64,000 bases of DNA from Stenotrophomonas maltophilia (GCF_002138415.1 NZ_CP015612.1:3326001-3390000); one strand, 5' to 3'. Shown: positions 24,851 to 34,565, counted from the stretch's first letter. Numbers and translations are program-made. The notes: a model not told the origin generated them from the sequence alone.

Positions 24851-24907
24851 TCGCTCTCCGCTCTTTCTGTTGATTCCGTGGTGGACGCGTACGGAAAGTG
24901 TCCACGG

Positions 24908-25007
24908 ACGCGCGGGTAGGTTGCGCAGGGGCGTAAGCGCCATGGATGGCGCGCCCGAGCCTATAAGGACGTATTCACGGCGCCCCCTGCGCAACCCACC
25001 CGCGCGG
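24908..25007 (-). repeat. Long nested palindrome, copy 3
   Basis: Outer arms of about 25 bases (from CGCGCGGGTAGGTTGCGCAG, closed at 24981-25006) with one or two mismatches. The inner hairpin is GCGCCA/TGGCGC (24937-24952) and the core (cctataaggacgtattcacgg) is shared with the other copies. It lies between the convergent lipoprotein 2 and AidB-like genes. Confidence 0.8.
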
Positions 25008-25067
25008 CCCGCTCACGACGCAGACTCCGCGCCGCCCACCACGAGGGGCTCCGCCGTTGGCCGCCTC

Positions 25068-26705
25068 CTACGGCAGCGCGCGTGCCAGCATCGCCGACAG
25101 ATCCACGCCCACCGGCAGCGTCCCGAACACCAGCCCGTGCTCCCCTTCCAGCCGGCTGCGCACGAACGCCTCCGCCATCGGGCTGCGCGCACGCAACAGC
25201 AACGCGGCCTGCAACAGCAGCGCAGTACGCTCGCAGAACAGCCGCGCCTGCGACTCATCCGGTGGCGGCGCCGCTGCCCAACGCTGCAAAGCCGCTGCGT
25301 AGCGCGCATCGCGATCGGCCACCGCTGCCAGCTCAGCGCGCAGCGCCGCCAGCGCCTCCGGTTCGCGCGCCAGCGCGCGCAGCACGTCCAGGCACTGGAT
25401 GTTGCCGCTGCCCTCCCAGATCGAATTCAACGGTGCCTGCCGGTACAGCCGCGGCAGCATCGACTCCTCCACGTAGCCCGCCCCTCCCAGGCACTCCTGT
25501 GCTTCGTTGACGAAGGCCGGCGCGCGCTTGCACAGCCAGTACTTCCCGAGCGCCGTCCCCACCCGTGCCAACGCAGCTTCGTTGGCGTCCACACCGGCAC
25601 GGTCCACTGCACGCGCGATGCGCATCGACAGCACCGTGGCCGCCTCCGACTCCAGCGCCAGGTCGGCCAGCACGTTGGCCATCAGCGGGTGCTCCACCAG
25701 CAGCTTGCCGAACGTGCGCCGATGGCGTGCATGGTGCAGCGCCTGCGACAAGGCCATGCGCATCTCCGCCGCCGCGCCCAGCATGCAGTCCAGGCGGGTC
25801 ATCATCACCATGCCGATGATGGTGGGCACGCCGCGCCCCTCTTCGCCCACGCGCCATGCCTGTGCGCCGCAGAACTCGACCTCGCTGGACGCGTTGGCCC
25901 AGTCACCGAGTTTGTCCTTCAGCCGCATCAACCGGAACGCGTTGCGGTCGCCATCGGCCAGCCGGCGCGGCATCAACAGACAGGTCAATCCGCCCGGCGC
26001 TTGTGCCAACACCAGAAAGCCGTCGCACATCGGTGCGGAGAAGAACCACTTGTGGCCCACCAGGCGGTAGCGTTCGCCATCGATTGGTTCGGCACGCGTG
26101 CTGTTGGCACGCACGTCGGAACCGCCCTGCTTCTCGGTCATGCCCATACCCAGGGTGATGCCGGCCTTGTCCGCCACCGGTACATCGCGCGGGTCATAGA
26201 CCGGGGCGGCGGCCTTGCGCGTCCACTCTGCAAGATGTGGTTGTGCCTGCAGCACCGCCACCGCGGCATGGGTCATGGTCAATGGACAACTGGTGCCGGC
26301 TTCGGCCTGGTGGTGCAGGTAGCTCAGCGCCGCCCGCGCGACGTGTGCGCCGGGCTGTGGCTCGTGCCAGGACAATCCAGCGACACCGTGCGACTTCGCC
26401 GTACCCATCAGCTGGTGGTAGGCCGGATGGAACTCCACCGTATCGATGCGGTGGCCCTGCGCATCGTGCGTGCGCAGGCGCGGACGATCACGGTTGGCAT
26501 CGAAGCCGATCCGGTACAGCTCATCCCCCGCCAGTGCGCCATAAACCGCCAGCCGCGGCGCGAAGCTGCCCGCGCCTTCGCGCTGCACCGCCTCCATCAG
26601 CGCCACGTCATCGGTCCACAACTGGCGCCCCGCGAACGGCGGCGGCTGGTTCAGCACCACATGGGTTTCATACGGCGCGTTGCTGCTGAAGCTGGGTCCA
26701 CTCAT
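25068..26705 (-). CDS. aidB: AidB-like acyl-CoA dehydrogenase
   Basis: A 545-residue flavoprotein of the acyl-CoA dehydrogenase fold. Key blocks are GMGMTEKQGGSDVRAN (about 185), LVGHKWFFSAPMCDGFL (about 212), RRTFGKLLVEHPLMANVLADL (about 355) and the C-terminal LNSIWEGSGNIQCLDVLRA. The unusually long N-terminal domain and 540-residue length are AidB features. E. coli AidB is induced by alkylating agents, binds DNA and has weak isovaleryl-CoA dehydrogenase activity. The ATG at 26705 (MSGPSFSSNAPYETH) is preferred over 26795. It is divergent from the DNA-repair operon by 113 bases, which may be meaningful. Confidence 0.9.
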   Translation of the reverse strand: MSGPSFSSNAPYETHVVLNQPPPFAGRQLWTDDVALMEAVQREGAGSFAPRLAVYGALAGDELYRIGFDANRDRPRLRTHDAQGHRIDTVEFHPAYHQLMGTAKSHGVAGLSWHEPQPGAHVARAALSYLHHQAEAGTSCPLTMTHAAVAVLQAQPHLAEWTRKAAAPVYDPRDVPVADKAGITLGMGMTEKQGGSDVRANSTRAEPIDGERYRLVGHKWFFSAPMCDGFLVLAQAPGGLTCLLMPRRLADGDRNAFRLMRLKDKLGDWANASSEVEFCGAQAWRVGEEGRGVPTIIGMVMMTRLDCMLGAAAEMRMALSQALHHARHRRTFGKLLVEHPLMANVLADLALESEAATVLSMRIARAVDRAGVDANEAALARVGTALGKYWLCKRAPAFVNEAQECLGGAGYVEESMLPRLYRQAPLNSIWEGSGNIQCLDVLRALAREPEALAALRAELAAVADRDARYAAALQRWAAAPPPDESQARLFCERTALLLQAALLLRARSPMAEAFVRSRLEGEHGLVFGTLPVGVDLSAMLARALP

Positions 26706-26818
26706 CCGGTCCGTCCTGGCGGCAAGAGGTGTGCGGTTCGATTGTGCCGCATCGCCTGCCAAGCCCGTGTTCAGGCCAATTCTCACCCTGTGCACGAGCG
26801 GCCGGCCACAGTGATCGC

Positions 26819-27817
26819 ATGGCAGTCAACGACGATCTGGTGGTGCTGCGCCCGGAGGGGCTGTACTGCGCCGCCGGCGATTTTCATATCGACCCGTGGC
26901 GACCGGTAGCGCGTGCGGTCATCACCCATGGCCACGGCGATCATGCCCGCCCGGGCATGGGCGAATATCACTGCAGCGAAGGCAGCCTGCCGATCCTGCG
27001 CTGGCGGCTGGGTGACGTGCCGGTGCAGGCGCATGTCGAGGGCGTGCCGTTCCGCCTGGGGCAGGTGCAGGTATCGCTGCATCCAGCCGGTCACGTGCTC
27101 GGTTCTTCGCAGGTGCGCATCGACGACGGGCGACAGGTCTGGGTGGCCTCCGGCGACTACAAGCGCCAACCTGATCCAACCTGTGCGCCATTCGAAGTGG
27201 TGCCCTGCGATACCTTCATCACCGAAGCCACCTTCGCCCTGCCCATCTACCGCTGGCCGGATACGCCGGCAGTGGCGGCCGAGATCGTGGCGTGGCGCCG
27301 CGAATGCGAACGACGCGGCGAGGCCGCGATCCTGCTGTGCTACGCACTGGGCAAGGCACAGCGGGTGCTGGCCGAGCTGCTGCCGCTGGACGATCGCCCA
27401 GCCTGGCTGCACGGCGCCATCGCCAATGGCGTGGCGGTCTACCGGCAGGCCGGCGTGCCGATGCTGGAGACGCTCACCGTGGCCGAGCAGGGCCGCCAGC
27501 CTGATGCCGCCGGCCAGCTGATCCTCGCCCCGCCGTCGGCTGCTGGCACGCCCTGGATGCGCCGCTTTGGCCGCCACCAGCTGGGCTTCGCATCCGGCTG
27601 GATGCAGCTGCGCGGCAATCGGCGGCGCCGTAATGTCGATCGCGGTTTCGTCATTTCCGATCACGCCGATTGGCCAGCGCTGCTGCAGACCATCGAACAG
27701 ACGGGCGCCCAGCGGGTGATCGCTACCCATGGCAATACCGATGCGTTGATTCCGTTCCTGCGCGAGCGCGGCGTGGCTGCCGAAGCCTTCCGTACCGATT
27801 TCGGGAGCGAGGAATGA
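26819..27817 (+). CDS. Ligase-associated DNA exonuclease (metallo-beta-lactamase fold)
   Basis: A 332-residue protein of the CPSF/beta-CASP-like metallo-beta-lactamase family. The metal motif THGHGDHARPG is near residue 38, followed by HPAGHVLGSSQV, SGDYKRQ and the late VISDHADW and THGN motifs. This is the family annotated as ligase-associated DNA exonuclease and related to the mRNA 3'-end processing factor. It is the first gene of a four-gene operon and overlaps the ligase gene by ATGA. The start at 26819 follows the divergent aidB leader by 113 bases. Probable role: trimming DNA ends before ligation. Confidence 0.9.
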   Translation: MAVNDDLVVLRPEGLYCAAGDFHIDPWRPVARAVITHGHGDHARPGMGEYHCSEGSLPILRWRLGDVPVQAHVEGVPFRLGQVQVSLHPAGHVLGSSQVRIDDGRQVWVASGDYKRQPDPTCAPFEVVPCDTFITEATFALPIYRWPDTPAVAAEIVAWRRECERRGEAAILLCYALGKAQRVLAELLPLDDRPAWLHGAIANGVAVYRQAGVPMLETLTVAEQGRQPDAAGQLILAPPSAAGTPWMRRFGRHQLGFASGWMQLRGNRRRRNVDRGFVISDHADWPALLQTIEQTGAQRVIATHGNTDALIPFLRERGVAAEAFRTDFGSEE

Positions 27818-29421
27818 AGGCCTTCGCTGCGCTCTACCAGCGCCTGGATCGCAGCACTGCCACGCTGGACAAACGTGCAGCGCTGGTCGACTACTTCCGC
27901 CAGGCGCGCGCGCACGACGCCGCATGGGCGCTGTACCTGCTCAGCGGTGGCAAGGTGGGCGGCGCACGCCGCAAGATCGCCGCCAGCGGCGAGCTGCGCG
28001 CCTGGATTGCCGAAGAATCCGGCTTGCCGGCCTGGTTGGTGGAAGACAGCTATACGCAGGTGGGTGATCTGGCCGAAACGCTGACCCTGCTGTTGAATGA
28101 TCCATCGCAGCCAGCTGCCGACCGCCCATTGGCCGAATGGATCGAACAGCATCTGCTGGCAGTGGCCAATCAACCCGAAGCAGTGCGCCGTGCGGCGGTT
28201 GTCGCAGGCTGGCAGCAGTTGTGCAGCAGCGAACGCCTGGTGTTCAACAAGCTGCTGACCGGTGCCCTGCGCGTAGGCGTTTCGCAGCGACTGGTGCAGC
28301 AGGCGCTGGCCGAATGGTCCGGCCTGGACATCGCACGCATCGCCCAGCGCATGCTTGGCGAGTGGGTGCCCTCGCCCGGACTGCTGGGCCAGCTGCTGTC
28401 GCCAGATGAGCTGCCACTGGACCGGCAGCAACCCTACCCGTTCTTCCTCGCCTCGCCCCTGGAAGGCGATCCTGCCGAACGCCTCGGCCCTGTCGAAGAT
28501 TGGTTGCTGGAATGGAAATGGGATGGCATCCGCCTGCAGCTGCTGCGCCGGCGTGGCGAGGTCGCATTGTGGTCGCGTGGCGAAGAGCGGCTGGATGGCC
28601 GCTTCCCCGAAATCGAACAGGCGGCGATGGCGCTTCCCGATGGCTGCGTACTGGACGGAGAGCTGCTGGCCTGGGATGAAGCTACGGACCTGCCGCGTGC
28701 CTTCACCGCGCTGCAGACCCGCATCCAGCGCCGCAAGCCCGGTGCGGCCACCCTGCGCAACACGCCGGTGCGCGTGCTCGCCTATGACCTGCTGGAACAC
28801 GATGGCGCGGACCTGCGTGAGCTGCCGTTGCGGGAACGGCGTGCACGGCTTGCCGACATCGTCGGTGCCTTGGGTGATGCACGGATCCAGCTCTCACCCG
28901 ACGTTGCCGCCGAAGACTGGCCGCAGGCGGCAGCGATGCGCGACATGGCACGCGAACGCGGCGTGGAAGGGCTGATGCTGAAACGTCGTGCCTCGCCCTA
29001 CCAGGCCGGGCGACGCCGCGGTGACTGGTGGAAATGGAAGGTCGATCCGCTCACCATCGATGCAGTGCTCTTGTATGCACAGGCTGGCCATGGGCGGCGC
29101 AGCACGCTGTACACCGACTACACCTTCGGTGTCTGGGATGGCGACACCCTGGTGCCGGTGGCCAAGGCGTATTCGGGCTTGGACGACAAGGAGATCCTCG
29201 TGCTTGACCGCTGGATCCGCGCAAACACCCGCGAGCGTTTCGGGCCTGTACGCAGCGTACGCGCCGAACAGGTCTTCGAACTCGGCTTCGAAGCGGTCAA
29301 CCGCAGCAGCCGGCACAAGTCCGGAATCGCCGTGCGCTTTCCACGCATCCTGCGCTGGCGGCACGACAAACCGGCCAGTGAGGCCGATCAGCTGGCCACC
29401 CTGCAGGCGCTGGCGCGATGA
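27814..29421 (+). CDS. ATP-dependent DNA ligase (damage-response type)
   Basis: A 535-residue ATP-dependent ligase. An N-terminal helical DNA-binding domain (about 1-200) precedes the nucleotidyltransferase domain with the adenylated Lys235 in EWKWDGIRLQL (KxDG). Later motifs include LDGELLAW (about 310), GVEGLMLKRR and WWKWKVDP (motif V/VI region), then a C-terminal OB fold. It is unlike LigD: no primase or Ku is attached. The family is known as the cisplatin-damage-response ligase. ATGA overlaps at both ends couple it to the exonuclease and helicase genes. Confidence 0.92.
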   Translation: MKAFAALYQRLDRSTATLDKRAALVDYFRQARAHDAAWALYLLSGGKVGGARRKIAASGELRAWIAEESGLPAWLVEDSYTQVGDLAETLTLLLNDPSQPAADRPLAEWIEQHLLAVANQPEAVRRAAVVAGWQQLCSSERLVFNKLLTGALRVGVSQRLVQQALAEWSGLDIARIAQRMLGEWVPSPGLLGQLLSPDELPLDRQQPYPFFLASPLEGDPAERLGPVEDWLLEWKWDGIRLQLLRRRGEVALWSRGEERLDGRFPEIEQAAMALPDGCVLDGELLAWDEATDLPRAFTALQTRIQRRKPGAATLRNTPVRVLAYDLLEHDGADLRELPLRERRARLADIVGALGDARIQLSPDVAAEDWPQAAAMRDMARERGVEGLMLKRRASPYQAGRRRGDWWKWKVDPLTIDAVLLYAQAGHGRRSTLYTDYTFGVWDGDTLVPVAKAYSGLDDKEILVLDRWIRANTRERFGPVRSVRAEQVFELGFEAVNRSSRHKSGIAVRFPRILRWRHDKPASEADQLATLQALAR

Positions 29422-31877
29422 CCCGCAGCCAGGCGCTGCGCCGGCTGGAAGACTGGTTCGCGACGCGAGGCTGGCGCTCACTGCCGTTCCAGCGCGCAAT
29501 GTGGCGGCACTATCTCGCCGGCGAATCCGGGTTGCTGCATACACCCACCGGCAGCGGCAAGACGCTGGCGATGTTCGGCGGCCCGCTGCTGCAGGCCATG
29601 ATCGACCCACCGCCGTCGCCCCGCCGCGCCAGTTCGGTGCGCCCGCTGCAGGTGCTGTGGGTGACGCCCTTGCGCGCATTGGCAAGCGACACCGCACGCG
29701 CACTGCAGGCCGTGGTCGATGGGTTGGGGCTGGGATGGCGGGTCGGCCTGCGCAGTGGTGACGCCAGCAACCGCGAACGACGACAGGCGCGCGAGGGCCG
29801 CGTCGACGTGCTGGTGACCACGCCGGAATCGCTGGCGCTGCTGCTGAGCTATCCGGATACGCTGCCGCGCATGCGCCAGCTGCGCTGCGTGGTGGTGGAC
29901 GAATGGCACGAGCTGCTGGGCAACAAGCGCGGTGTGCTGCTGCAGTTGAATCTGGGCGTGTTGCGCGATGCCGCGCCTGCACTGCAGCTGTGGGGGCTTT
30001 CGGCAACGCTGGGCAATCTGGATGAGGCGCGCGACGTGCTGCTGCCCGGGCAGCCCGACGCGCCGATCGTTCAAGGGGTACGCCCACGTGCGATCAGCGT
30101 GCGCAGCCTGCTGCCGGAACCCGGTGAACGTTTCCCCTGGGCGGGGCATCTGGGTCTGGCGCAGCTGCCGCGCGTGCTGGACGCGTTGATGCAGGCACGC
30201 AGCAGCCTGTTGTTCACCAATACGCGTGCGCAGGCGGAACTATGGCATCAGGCACTGGCCGCGGTCTGGCCCGAGGACCAAGATACACTTGCGCTGCACC
30301 ACGGCTCGCTGGATCCGGCGCTGCGCCAGCAGGTGGAAGACGGACTGCGCGCGGGCGCGCTGCGCTGCGTGGTGGCAACGTCCAGCCTCGACCTCGGCGT
30401 GGACTTCCCCGAGGTTGAACAGGTGCTGCAGCTGGGCAGCCCGAAGGGCGTGGCGCGCCTGCGCCAACGCGCCGGACGTGCACGCCACCGCCCGGGTGCC
30501 AGCGGCGCCATCCTGTGCGTGCCCAGCCATGCGCTGGAACTGGCCGAGTACGCCGCGGTGCGCCGTGCGTTGGCCGAAGGCGTGGTCGAAGCGCGCAGGC
30601 CGCCGACGCTGTCGCTGGATGTGCTGGCCCAGCATGCGGTAAGCCGCGCCCTGGCCGGTGGCTTCGACAGCGATGCACTACTGGCGCAGGTGCGGCGCAC
30701 CCACGCCTTCGCATCACTCGGCGACGGCCCATGGCAGGCAGTTCTGACCTTCATCGTGCAGGGCGGCCAGGCGCTGGCCCAGTACCCCGATTTCCACAAG
30801 GTCGTGCGCGATGACGACGGCTACTACCGCATGCACGATCGCCGCCAGGCACTGCGCCATCGGTTGTCGATCGGCACCATCAGCAGCGATGGCAGCGTGC
30901 GCGTGCAGTTCCTGCGCGGTGGTGGCCTGGGCGCCGTGGAGGAGCAGTTCGCCAGCCGACTGCGCCGCGGTGATCGCTTCCAGTTCGCCGGGCGCCTGCT
31001 GGAACTGGTGCAGCTGCGCGACATGACCGCCTTCGTGCGCCTGGCACGAGGGCGCGGTGAGGGTGTCGTGCCGCGATGGCAGGGAGGCCAGTTGCCGCTG
31101 TCGATGCCGCTCGGCCGCGAGCTGGAGTGGGTACTGTCCGGCGCCGACGACAGTGCCGAATCACGCTGGTTGTCACCCTTGCTGGCATTGCAGCAGCAGT
31201 TGTCGGCGCTTCCCGGCCCAGAACATCTGCTGGTGGAAGAGGTGCGGCGCCGCGAAGGCCAGTTCCTGTTCGTCTACCCCTTTGCCGGCCGCCACGTGCA
31301 CGAGGCGCTGGCCGCCTTGCTGGCACTGCGCTGTACCCGCCGGCAGCGCAACAGCATCGGCTATGCGGTGAACGATCATGGCCTGGTGCTGGCACCAGCG
31401 CAGGCGATCAATCTGGATGCGGCGCAATGGCGCGCATTGTTCACCACCGATCAGCTGCTGGACGATCTGCGTGCCGCGGTGAATCTTGGCGAGCTGGCGC
31501 GGCGCCAGTTCCGTGGCGTCGCACGCGTAGCGGGCCTGCTGGTCCCCAGCCTGCCTGGCGGCATGCCGCGATCGCTGCGCCAGCTGCAGGCCTCGGCGGG
31601 CCTGCTGTACGACGTACTGCGCGAGCACGATCCCGACCATCTGCTGCTGGCCCTGGCCGAGCGCGAAGTACTGCACGACAGCCTGGACCTTCCCGGACTG
31701 CAGCAGGTACTGGAACGGATCGGCACGCGGTCGCTGTCGGTGCAGCGCCCTTCATCGCTCACGCCACTGGCCTTTCCACTGTGGGCAGAGCGGCTGCGCG
31801 GGCAATTCAGCAACGAAGACTGGCGCACCCGCGTGCAGCGCGCCGCACAACAGCTGGAGCGCCGCCATGGCCGATGA
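29418..31877 (+). CDS. Ligase-associated DEXH-box helicase (Lhr-type)
   Basis: An 819-residue superfamily-2 helicase. Walker A is HTPTGSGKTLAMFG (about 34-47), motif Ia VLWVTPLRALASD, DEAH-type box VVVDEWHELLGNK (about 157), motif III GLSATLGNL and motif VI QRAGRARHRPGASG. A long C-terminal Lhr-like region follows (about 420-819). Lhr-core proteins unwind 3'-tailed DNA:RNA or DNA duplexes. The gene overlaps the ligase by four bases and PdeM by eleven, so all are made together. Confidence 0.93.
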   Translation: MTRSQALRRLEDWFATRGWRSLPFQRAMWRHYLAGESGLLHTPTGSGKTLAMFGGPLLQAMIDPPPSPRRASSVRPLQVLWVTPLRALASDTARALQAVVDGLGLGWRVGLRSGDASNRERRQAREGRVDVLVTTPESLALLLSYPDTLPRMRQLRCVVVDEWHELLGNKRGVLLQLNLGVLRDAAPALQLWGLSATLGNLDEARDVLLPGQPDAPIVQGVRPRAISVRSLLPEPGERFPWAGHLGLAQLPRVLDALMQARSSLLFTNTRAQAELWHQALAAVWPEDQDTLALHHGSLDPALRQQVEDGLRAGALRCVVATSSLDLGVDFPEVEQVLQLGSPKGVARLRQRAGRARHRPGASGAILCVPSHALELAEYAAVRRALAEGVVEARRPPTLSLDVLAQHAVSRALAGGFDSDALLAQVRRTHAFASLGDGPWQAVLTFIVQGGQALAQYPDFHKVVRDDDGYYRMHDRRQALRHRLSIGTISSDGSVRVQFLRGGGLGAVEEQFASRLRRGDRFQFAGRLLELVQLRDMTAFVRLARGRGEGVVPRWQGGQLPLSMPLGRELEWVLSGADDSAESRWLSPLLALQQQLSALPGPEHLLVEEVRRREGQFLFVYPFAGRHVHEALAALLALRCTRRQRNSIGYAVNDHGLVLAPAQAINLDAAQWRALFTTDQLLDDLRAAVNLGELARRQFRGVARVAGLLVPSLPGGMPRSLRQLQASAGLLYDVLREHDPDHLLLALAEREVLHDSLDLPGLQQVLERIGTRSLSVQRPSSLTPLAFPLWAERLRGQFSNEDWRTRVQRAAQQLERRHGR

Positions 31878-32508
31878 ACTTCCGCTGCTGCTGGCCGGTG
31901 AGCCGCTGACGCTGCTTGGCGCGCGCGCCATCTACTGGCCCGCACGGCAGGCACTGCTGATCGCCGACCTGCACCTGGGCAAGGCCGATGTGTTCCGTCG
32001 TTCCGGCATCGCGCTGCCCGCTGGCGGTACCCGTACCGACCTGCAGCGCCTGCAGTCACTGCTGGACACTTACACCTGCCGCGAACTCTGGATCCTGGGC
32101 GACATCCTGCATGGGCCGGCACATCGCGCCGCGTGGTACCAGCAATGGTTGGCATGGCGCGAGCGCAATGCCGCGCTGGACGTGCATGTACTGCGCGGCA
32201 ATCACGATCGGCAGCTACCGCATGCGCAGCTGCAGGTACATATCCACGATGAGGTACGGCTGCAGCCGTTCCTGCTTCGCCATGAGCCGATGCCCGATGC
32301 GGCATTGCACGTGATCGCAGGTCATCTGCATCCGCAGATCGCCTTGCCGTCATTGCGGCGGCGCTTCCCCGCGTTCTGGCTGCGCGAGCGCATGACGATC
32401 CTGCCGGCGTTCTCCGCGTTCACCGCTGGAATCATGCCCGTACCTGCCCACAGCGAGCGGATGGTCGCCTGTGTGGAGGAGGGCCTGGTGGACCTGCCCG
32501 TACGGTGA
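31867..32508 (+). CDS. pdeM: Ligase-associated endonuclease/phosphoesterase PdeM
   Basis: A 213-residue calcineurin-like phosphoesterase. Metal ligands appear in IADLHLGKADVFRR (D-x-H), LGDILHG (GDxxH), LRGNHDRQ (GNHD) and VIAGHLHPQI (GHxH). PdeM homologues next to ligase and helicase are phosphodiesterases proposed to trim damaged ends. Last gene of the operon; the two-base gap to the convergent 89-residue protein leaves no room for a separate terminator. Confidence 0.92.
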   Translation: MADELPLLLAGEPLTLLGARAIYWPARQALLIADLHLGKADVFRRSGIALPAGGTRTDLQRLQSLLDTYTCRELWILGDILHGPAHRAAWYQQWLAWRERNAALDVHVLRGNHDRQLPHAQLQVHIHDEVRLQPFLLRHEPMPDAALHVIAGHLHPQIALPSLRRRFPAFWLRERMTILPAFSAFTAGIMPVPAHSERMVACVEEGLVDLPVR

Positions 32509-32509
32509 A

Positions 32510-32779
32510 TCAGGCCGGGCGTACGTCCAGCGCCGGCATCAGGCGGAAATCAGGCGTGTCATCGTCACGTCGCCGCGGCAGCGCCTGGATGGCCACCAGC
32601 ATTTCCTGCGCACAGGCCCGGATGCGTGCGTGGTGCTCGGGCGATGCATGACTGATCAGGCTGCCGACATGGAATTCGAATACGTCCTCCAGTACGTCGG
32701 GCTGGTCCTCGTGCAGCATCTGCAGCAGACCGCGCAGCTTGCAGATTTCCGATTCCAGCTCCTCGACCGCAAACAACAT
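32510..32779 (-). CDS. Conserved hypothetical protein, 89 residues
   Basis: A small, acidic, helical protein beginning MLFAVEELESEICKLRGLLQ (likely a coiled-coil start) with no signal peptide or recognisable domain; its C terminus is Arg/Asp-rich. It ends two bases after the pdeM stop on the other strand. The 180-base region upstream up to the monooxygenase gene holds no other feature I can identify. Confidence 0.6.
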   Translation of the reverse strand: MLFAVEELESEICKLRGLLQMLHEDQPDVLEDVFEFHVGSLISHASPEHHARIRACAQEMLVAIQALPRRRDDDTPDFRLMPALDVRPA

Positions 32780-32959
32780 GGCGTCCTCCTCTTCAACATC
32801 AGCGGCACATCCGGGCCGCAGCAGGCCGCAACGGCGGCGCCACCCGGGCCACGCGCGATATTGATCACGGAAAGGAAAACGGGCGACGCGGCTGTCGCGT
32901 GCTCCCCCCTTCTCGCATATCCGCGGTGAGGCAACCGTTAATTCACGTGACGGCGAGCT

Positions 32960-34228
32960 TCACGCACCGGCGGTTGCGGCAACGATGCGGGGCGGTTCGG
33001 CGGCAGTTGCCAACGCGTCGATGAAGGCCGGATCCAGTGCCAGCGAGCCGAACCAGCCATGCTGCGTGCCACTGAGCACGCGCAGCATGTGGCCACGACC
33101 ACCGGGCAGGCGCCCCATCGGGCCGAGCAGTACATCACGCGCCTTCGCCCACACATCACGATCGGACTGGAACAGCGGCGTCAGCCAGCGGCTCCAGCGC
33201 TGATACACCGCCACATGCGCGCGTCGCTGCGCCTGGTAGGCCTGCAGCGCAACCGTGCTGCCGCCGTAGGTGCGCACCGCGTCACGCAGCGCCAGCGCAT
33301 CCAGCAGCGCCATGTTCACCCCCTGCCCCAGCTGCGGGCTCATCGCATGCGCGGCATCTCCGGCCAGTACCATGCGGCCCTGATGCCAACGCGTCATCAC
33401 TGCATCGCGATAGATCGCGCGCGCCATCTGGCCGGGGTCGCGCAGATGGGCGAAGCGCGCAGCGGCCTGCGGCCACAGCGTGTGCAGTTCCTCCAACCAG
33501 GCGGGCATGCCATCGCTCTGCCAACGTTCGAAGTCGGCACGTGGCAGGCTCCAGAAGAAACTCAGGCGCGGCGTGTCATCACCGGGGCGCGTGCCGACCG
33601 GCAGCAGCCCGATCATCTTGCGCGCGGCCACGTAACGCTGCCGCAGCTCCTGCACGTGCGGCCAGTCCTCGGCCGGCAGCAGGCACCACAGCGCCCCCCA
33701 CGGATACACGCGGTCCAGCCCGGCACCACCGGCGATCGTGCCGCGCAGCGTTGATGCAGCGCCATCGGCGGCCACCACCAGATCGAACGGGCCATGCGTG
33801 CGCCCGTCGCTGTCGCGCAGACGGCCGTGTTCGGCATCCACCTCGGTAACGGTGGTACCGGCATGCAGCTGGCCCTCGCCTGCACGCGCCTCGTCCAGCA
33901 GCGAGAACAAGGCCCCGCGCTGCATGCCCAGGCCGTGCAGGCGCGCATCCAGTCCGTCGTAGCGCATGTCCATCACCGCGCGCTCGCACGGCGTGTCGCC
34001 ATACAGGCGGTGCACCGGCGCGGCATGTGCGCGCACGGAATCAAGCAGGCCCATCTGCCACAGCACCTGCAGGCCACTGGGCTGCAGCAGGAAGCCTGCC
34101 CCGACCGGCCCCGGCGTGGGCACGCGTTCGAAGATCTCCACCTCGTGGCCATCACGGGAAAGCAGGATGGCCAATGCCTGGCCAGCGGTGCCGTAGCCGA
34201 TCACGGCGATGCGCAGTCGTTCCGTCAT
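32960..34228 (-). CDS. FAD-dependent aromatic monooxygenase-like protein
   Basis: A 422-residue class A flavin monooxygenase. The N-terminal Rossmann motif is VIGYGTAGQALAILLSRDGH (GxGxxG), the DG motif is VVAADGAASTLRG (about 155) and the second FAD motif is RMVLAGDAAHAMSPQLGQG (about 290). These features define the PHBH/UbiH/salicylate-hydroxylase family; the substrate is not apparent. The ATG at 34228 directly precedes the Rossmann strand. No neighbours suggest a pathway: upstream on the same strand is the separately terminated cold-shock gene. Confidence 0.85.
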   Translation of the reverse strand: MTERLRIAVIGYGTAGQALAILLSRDGHEVEIFERVPTPGPVGAGFLLQPSGLQVLWQMGLLDSVRAHAAPVHRLYGDTPCERAVMDMRYDGLDARLHGLGMQRGALFSLLDEARAGEGQLHAGTTVTEVDAEHGRLRDSDGRTHGPFDLVVAADGAASTLRGTIAGGAGLDRVYPWGALWCLLPAEDWPHVQELRQRYVAARKMIGLLPVGTRPGDDTPRLSFFWSLPRADFERWQSDGMPAWLEELHTLWPQAAARFAHLRDPGQMARAIYRDAVMTRWHQGRMVLAGDAAHAMSPQLGQGVNMALLDALALRDAVRTYGGSTVALQAYQAQRRAHVAVYQRWSRWLTPLFQSDRDVWAKARDVLLGPMGRLPGGRGHMLRVLSGTQHGWFGSLALDPAFIDALATAAEPPRIVAATAGA

Positions 34229-34282
34229 GGGCGCATTGTGCCCGAGGCGGGTTGCGAATGGAGAAGGGAAGCCGCGCACGGC

Positions 34283-34305
34283 ATCCACGCATGGCGTGGA
34301 TCTAC
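34283..34305 (-). repeat. GTAG-headed hairpin repeat
   Basis: On the minus strand GTAGATCCACGCCATGCGTG, arms ATCCACGC/GCGTGGAT. It lies just beyond the cold-shock terminator and is identical in type to the copies at 12763 and 61783. Confidence 0.7.
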
Positions 34306-34310
34306 TGCGC

Positions 34311-34339
34311 AAAAAAAAACCCCGCCGAAGCGGGGTTTT
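34311..34339 (-). terminator. Rho-independent terminator of the cold-shock gene
   Basis: On the minus strand AAAA, stem CCCCGC/GCGGGG with a TTCG loop, then nine T residues (34311-34319). It lies 20 bases beyond the cold-shock stop and precedes the monooxygenase start, isolating the two genes. Confidence 0.93.
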
Positions 34340-34358
34340 CAACGCACTGTCGAGTGGA

Positions 34359-34565
34359 TCACTCGGCCGGCGTGATGTTCGAAGCCTGGGCACCCTTCGG
34401 GCCCTGGGTCACGTCATAGGTGACACGCTGGCCTTCCTGCAGGCTGCGGAAGCCCTTGGAGTTGATGGCGGAGAAGTGCGCGAACACGTCGGCGCTGCCA
34501 TCCTCCGGCGAGATGAAGCCAAATCCCTTGGCGTCGTTGAACCACTTGACGGTACCGTTCGGCAT
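34359..34565 (-). CDS. Cold-shock protein, CspA family
   Basis: A 68-residue single-domain cold-shock protein. Both nucleic-acid binding motifs are present: RNP1 KGFGFISPE (about 13-21) and RNP2 DVFAHFS (about 26-32). It starts [14 protein letters not shown], the canonical N terminus. Such proteins bind single-stranded RNA and DNA and melt secondary structure. A strong terminator follows. About 90 bases separate it from the MTI phosphorylase stop; that gap is AT-richer than average and probably carries the promoter. Confidence 0.95.
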   Translation of the reverse strand: MPNGTVKWFNDAKGFGFISPEDGSADVFAHFSAINSKGFRSLQEGQRVTYDVTQGPKGAQASNITPAE

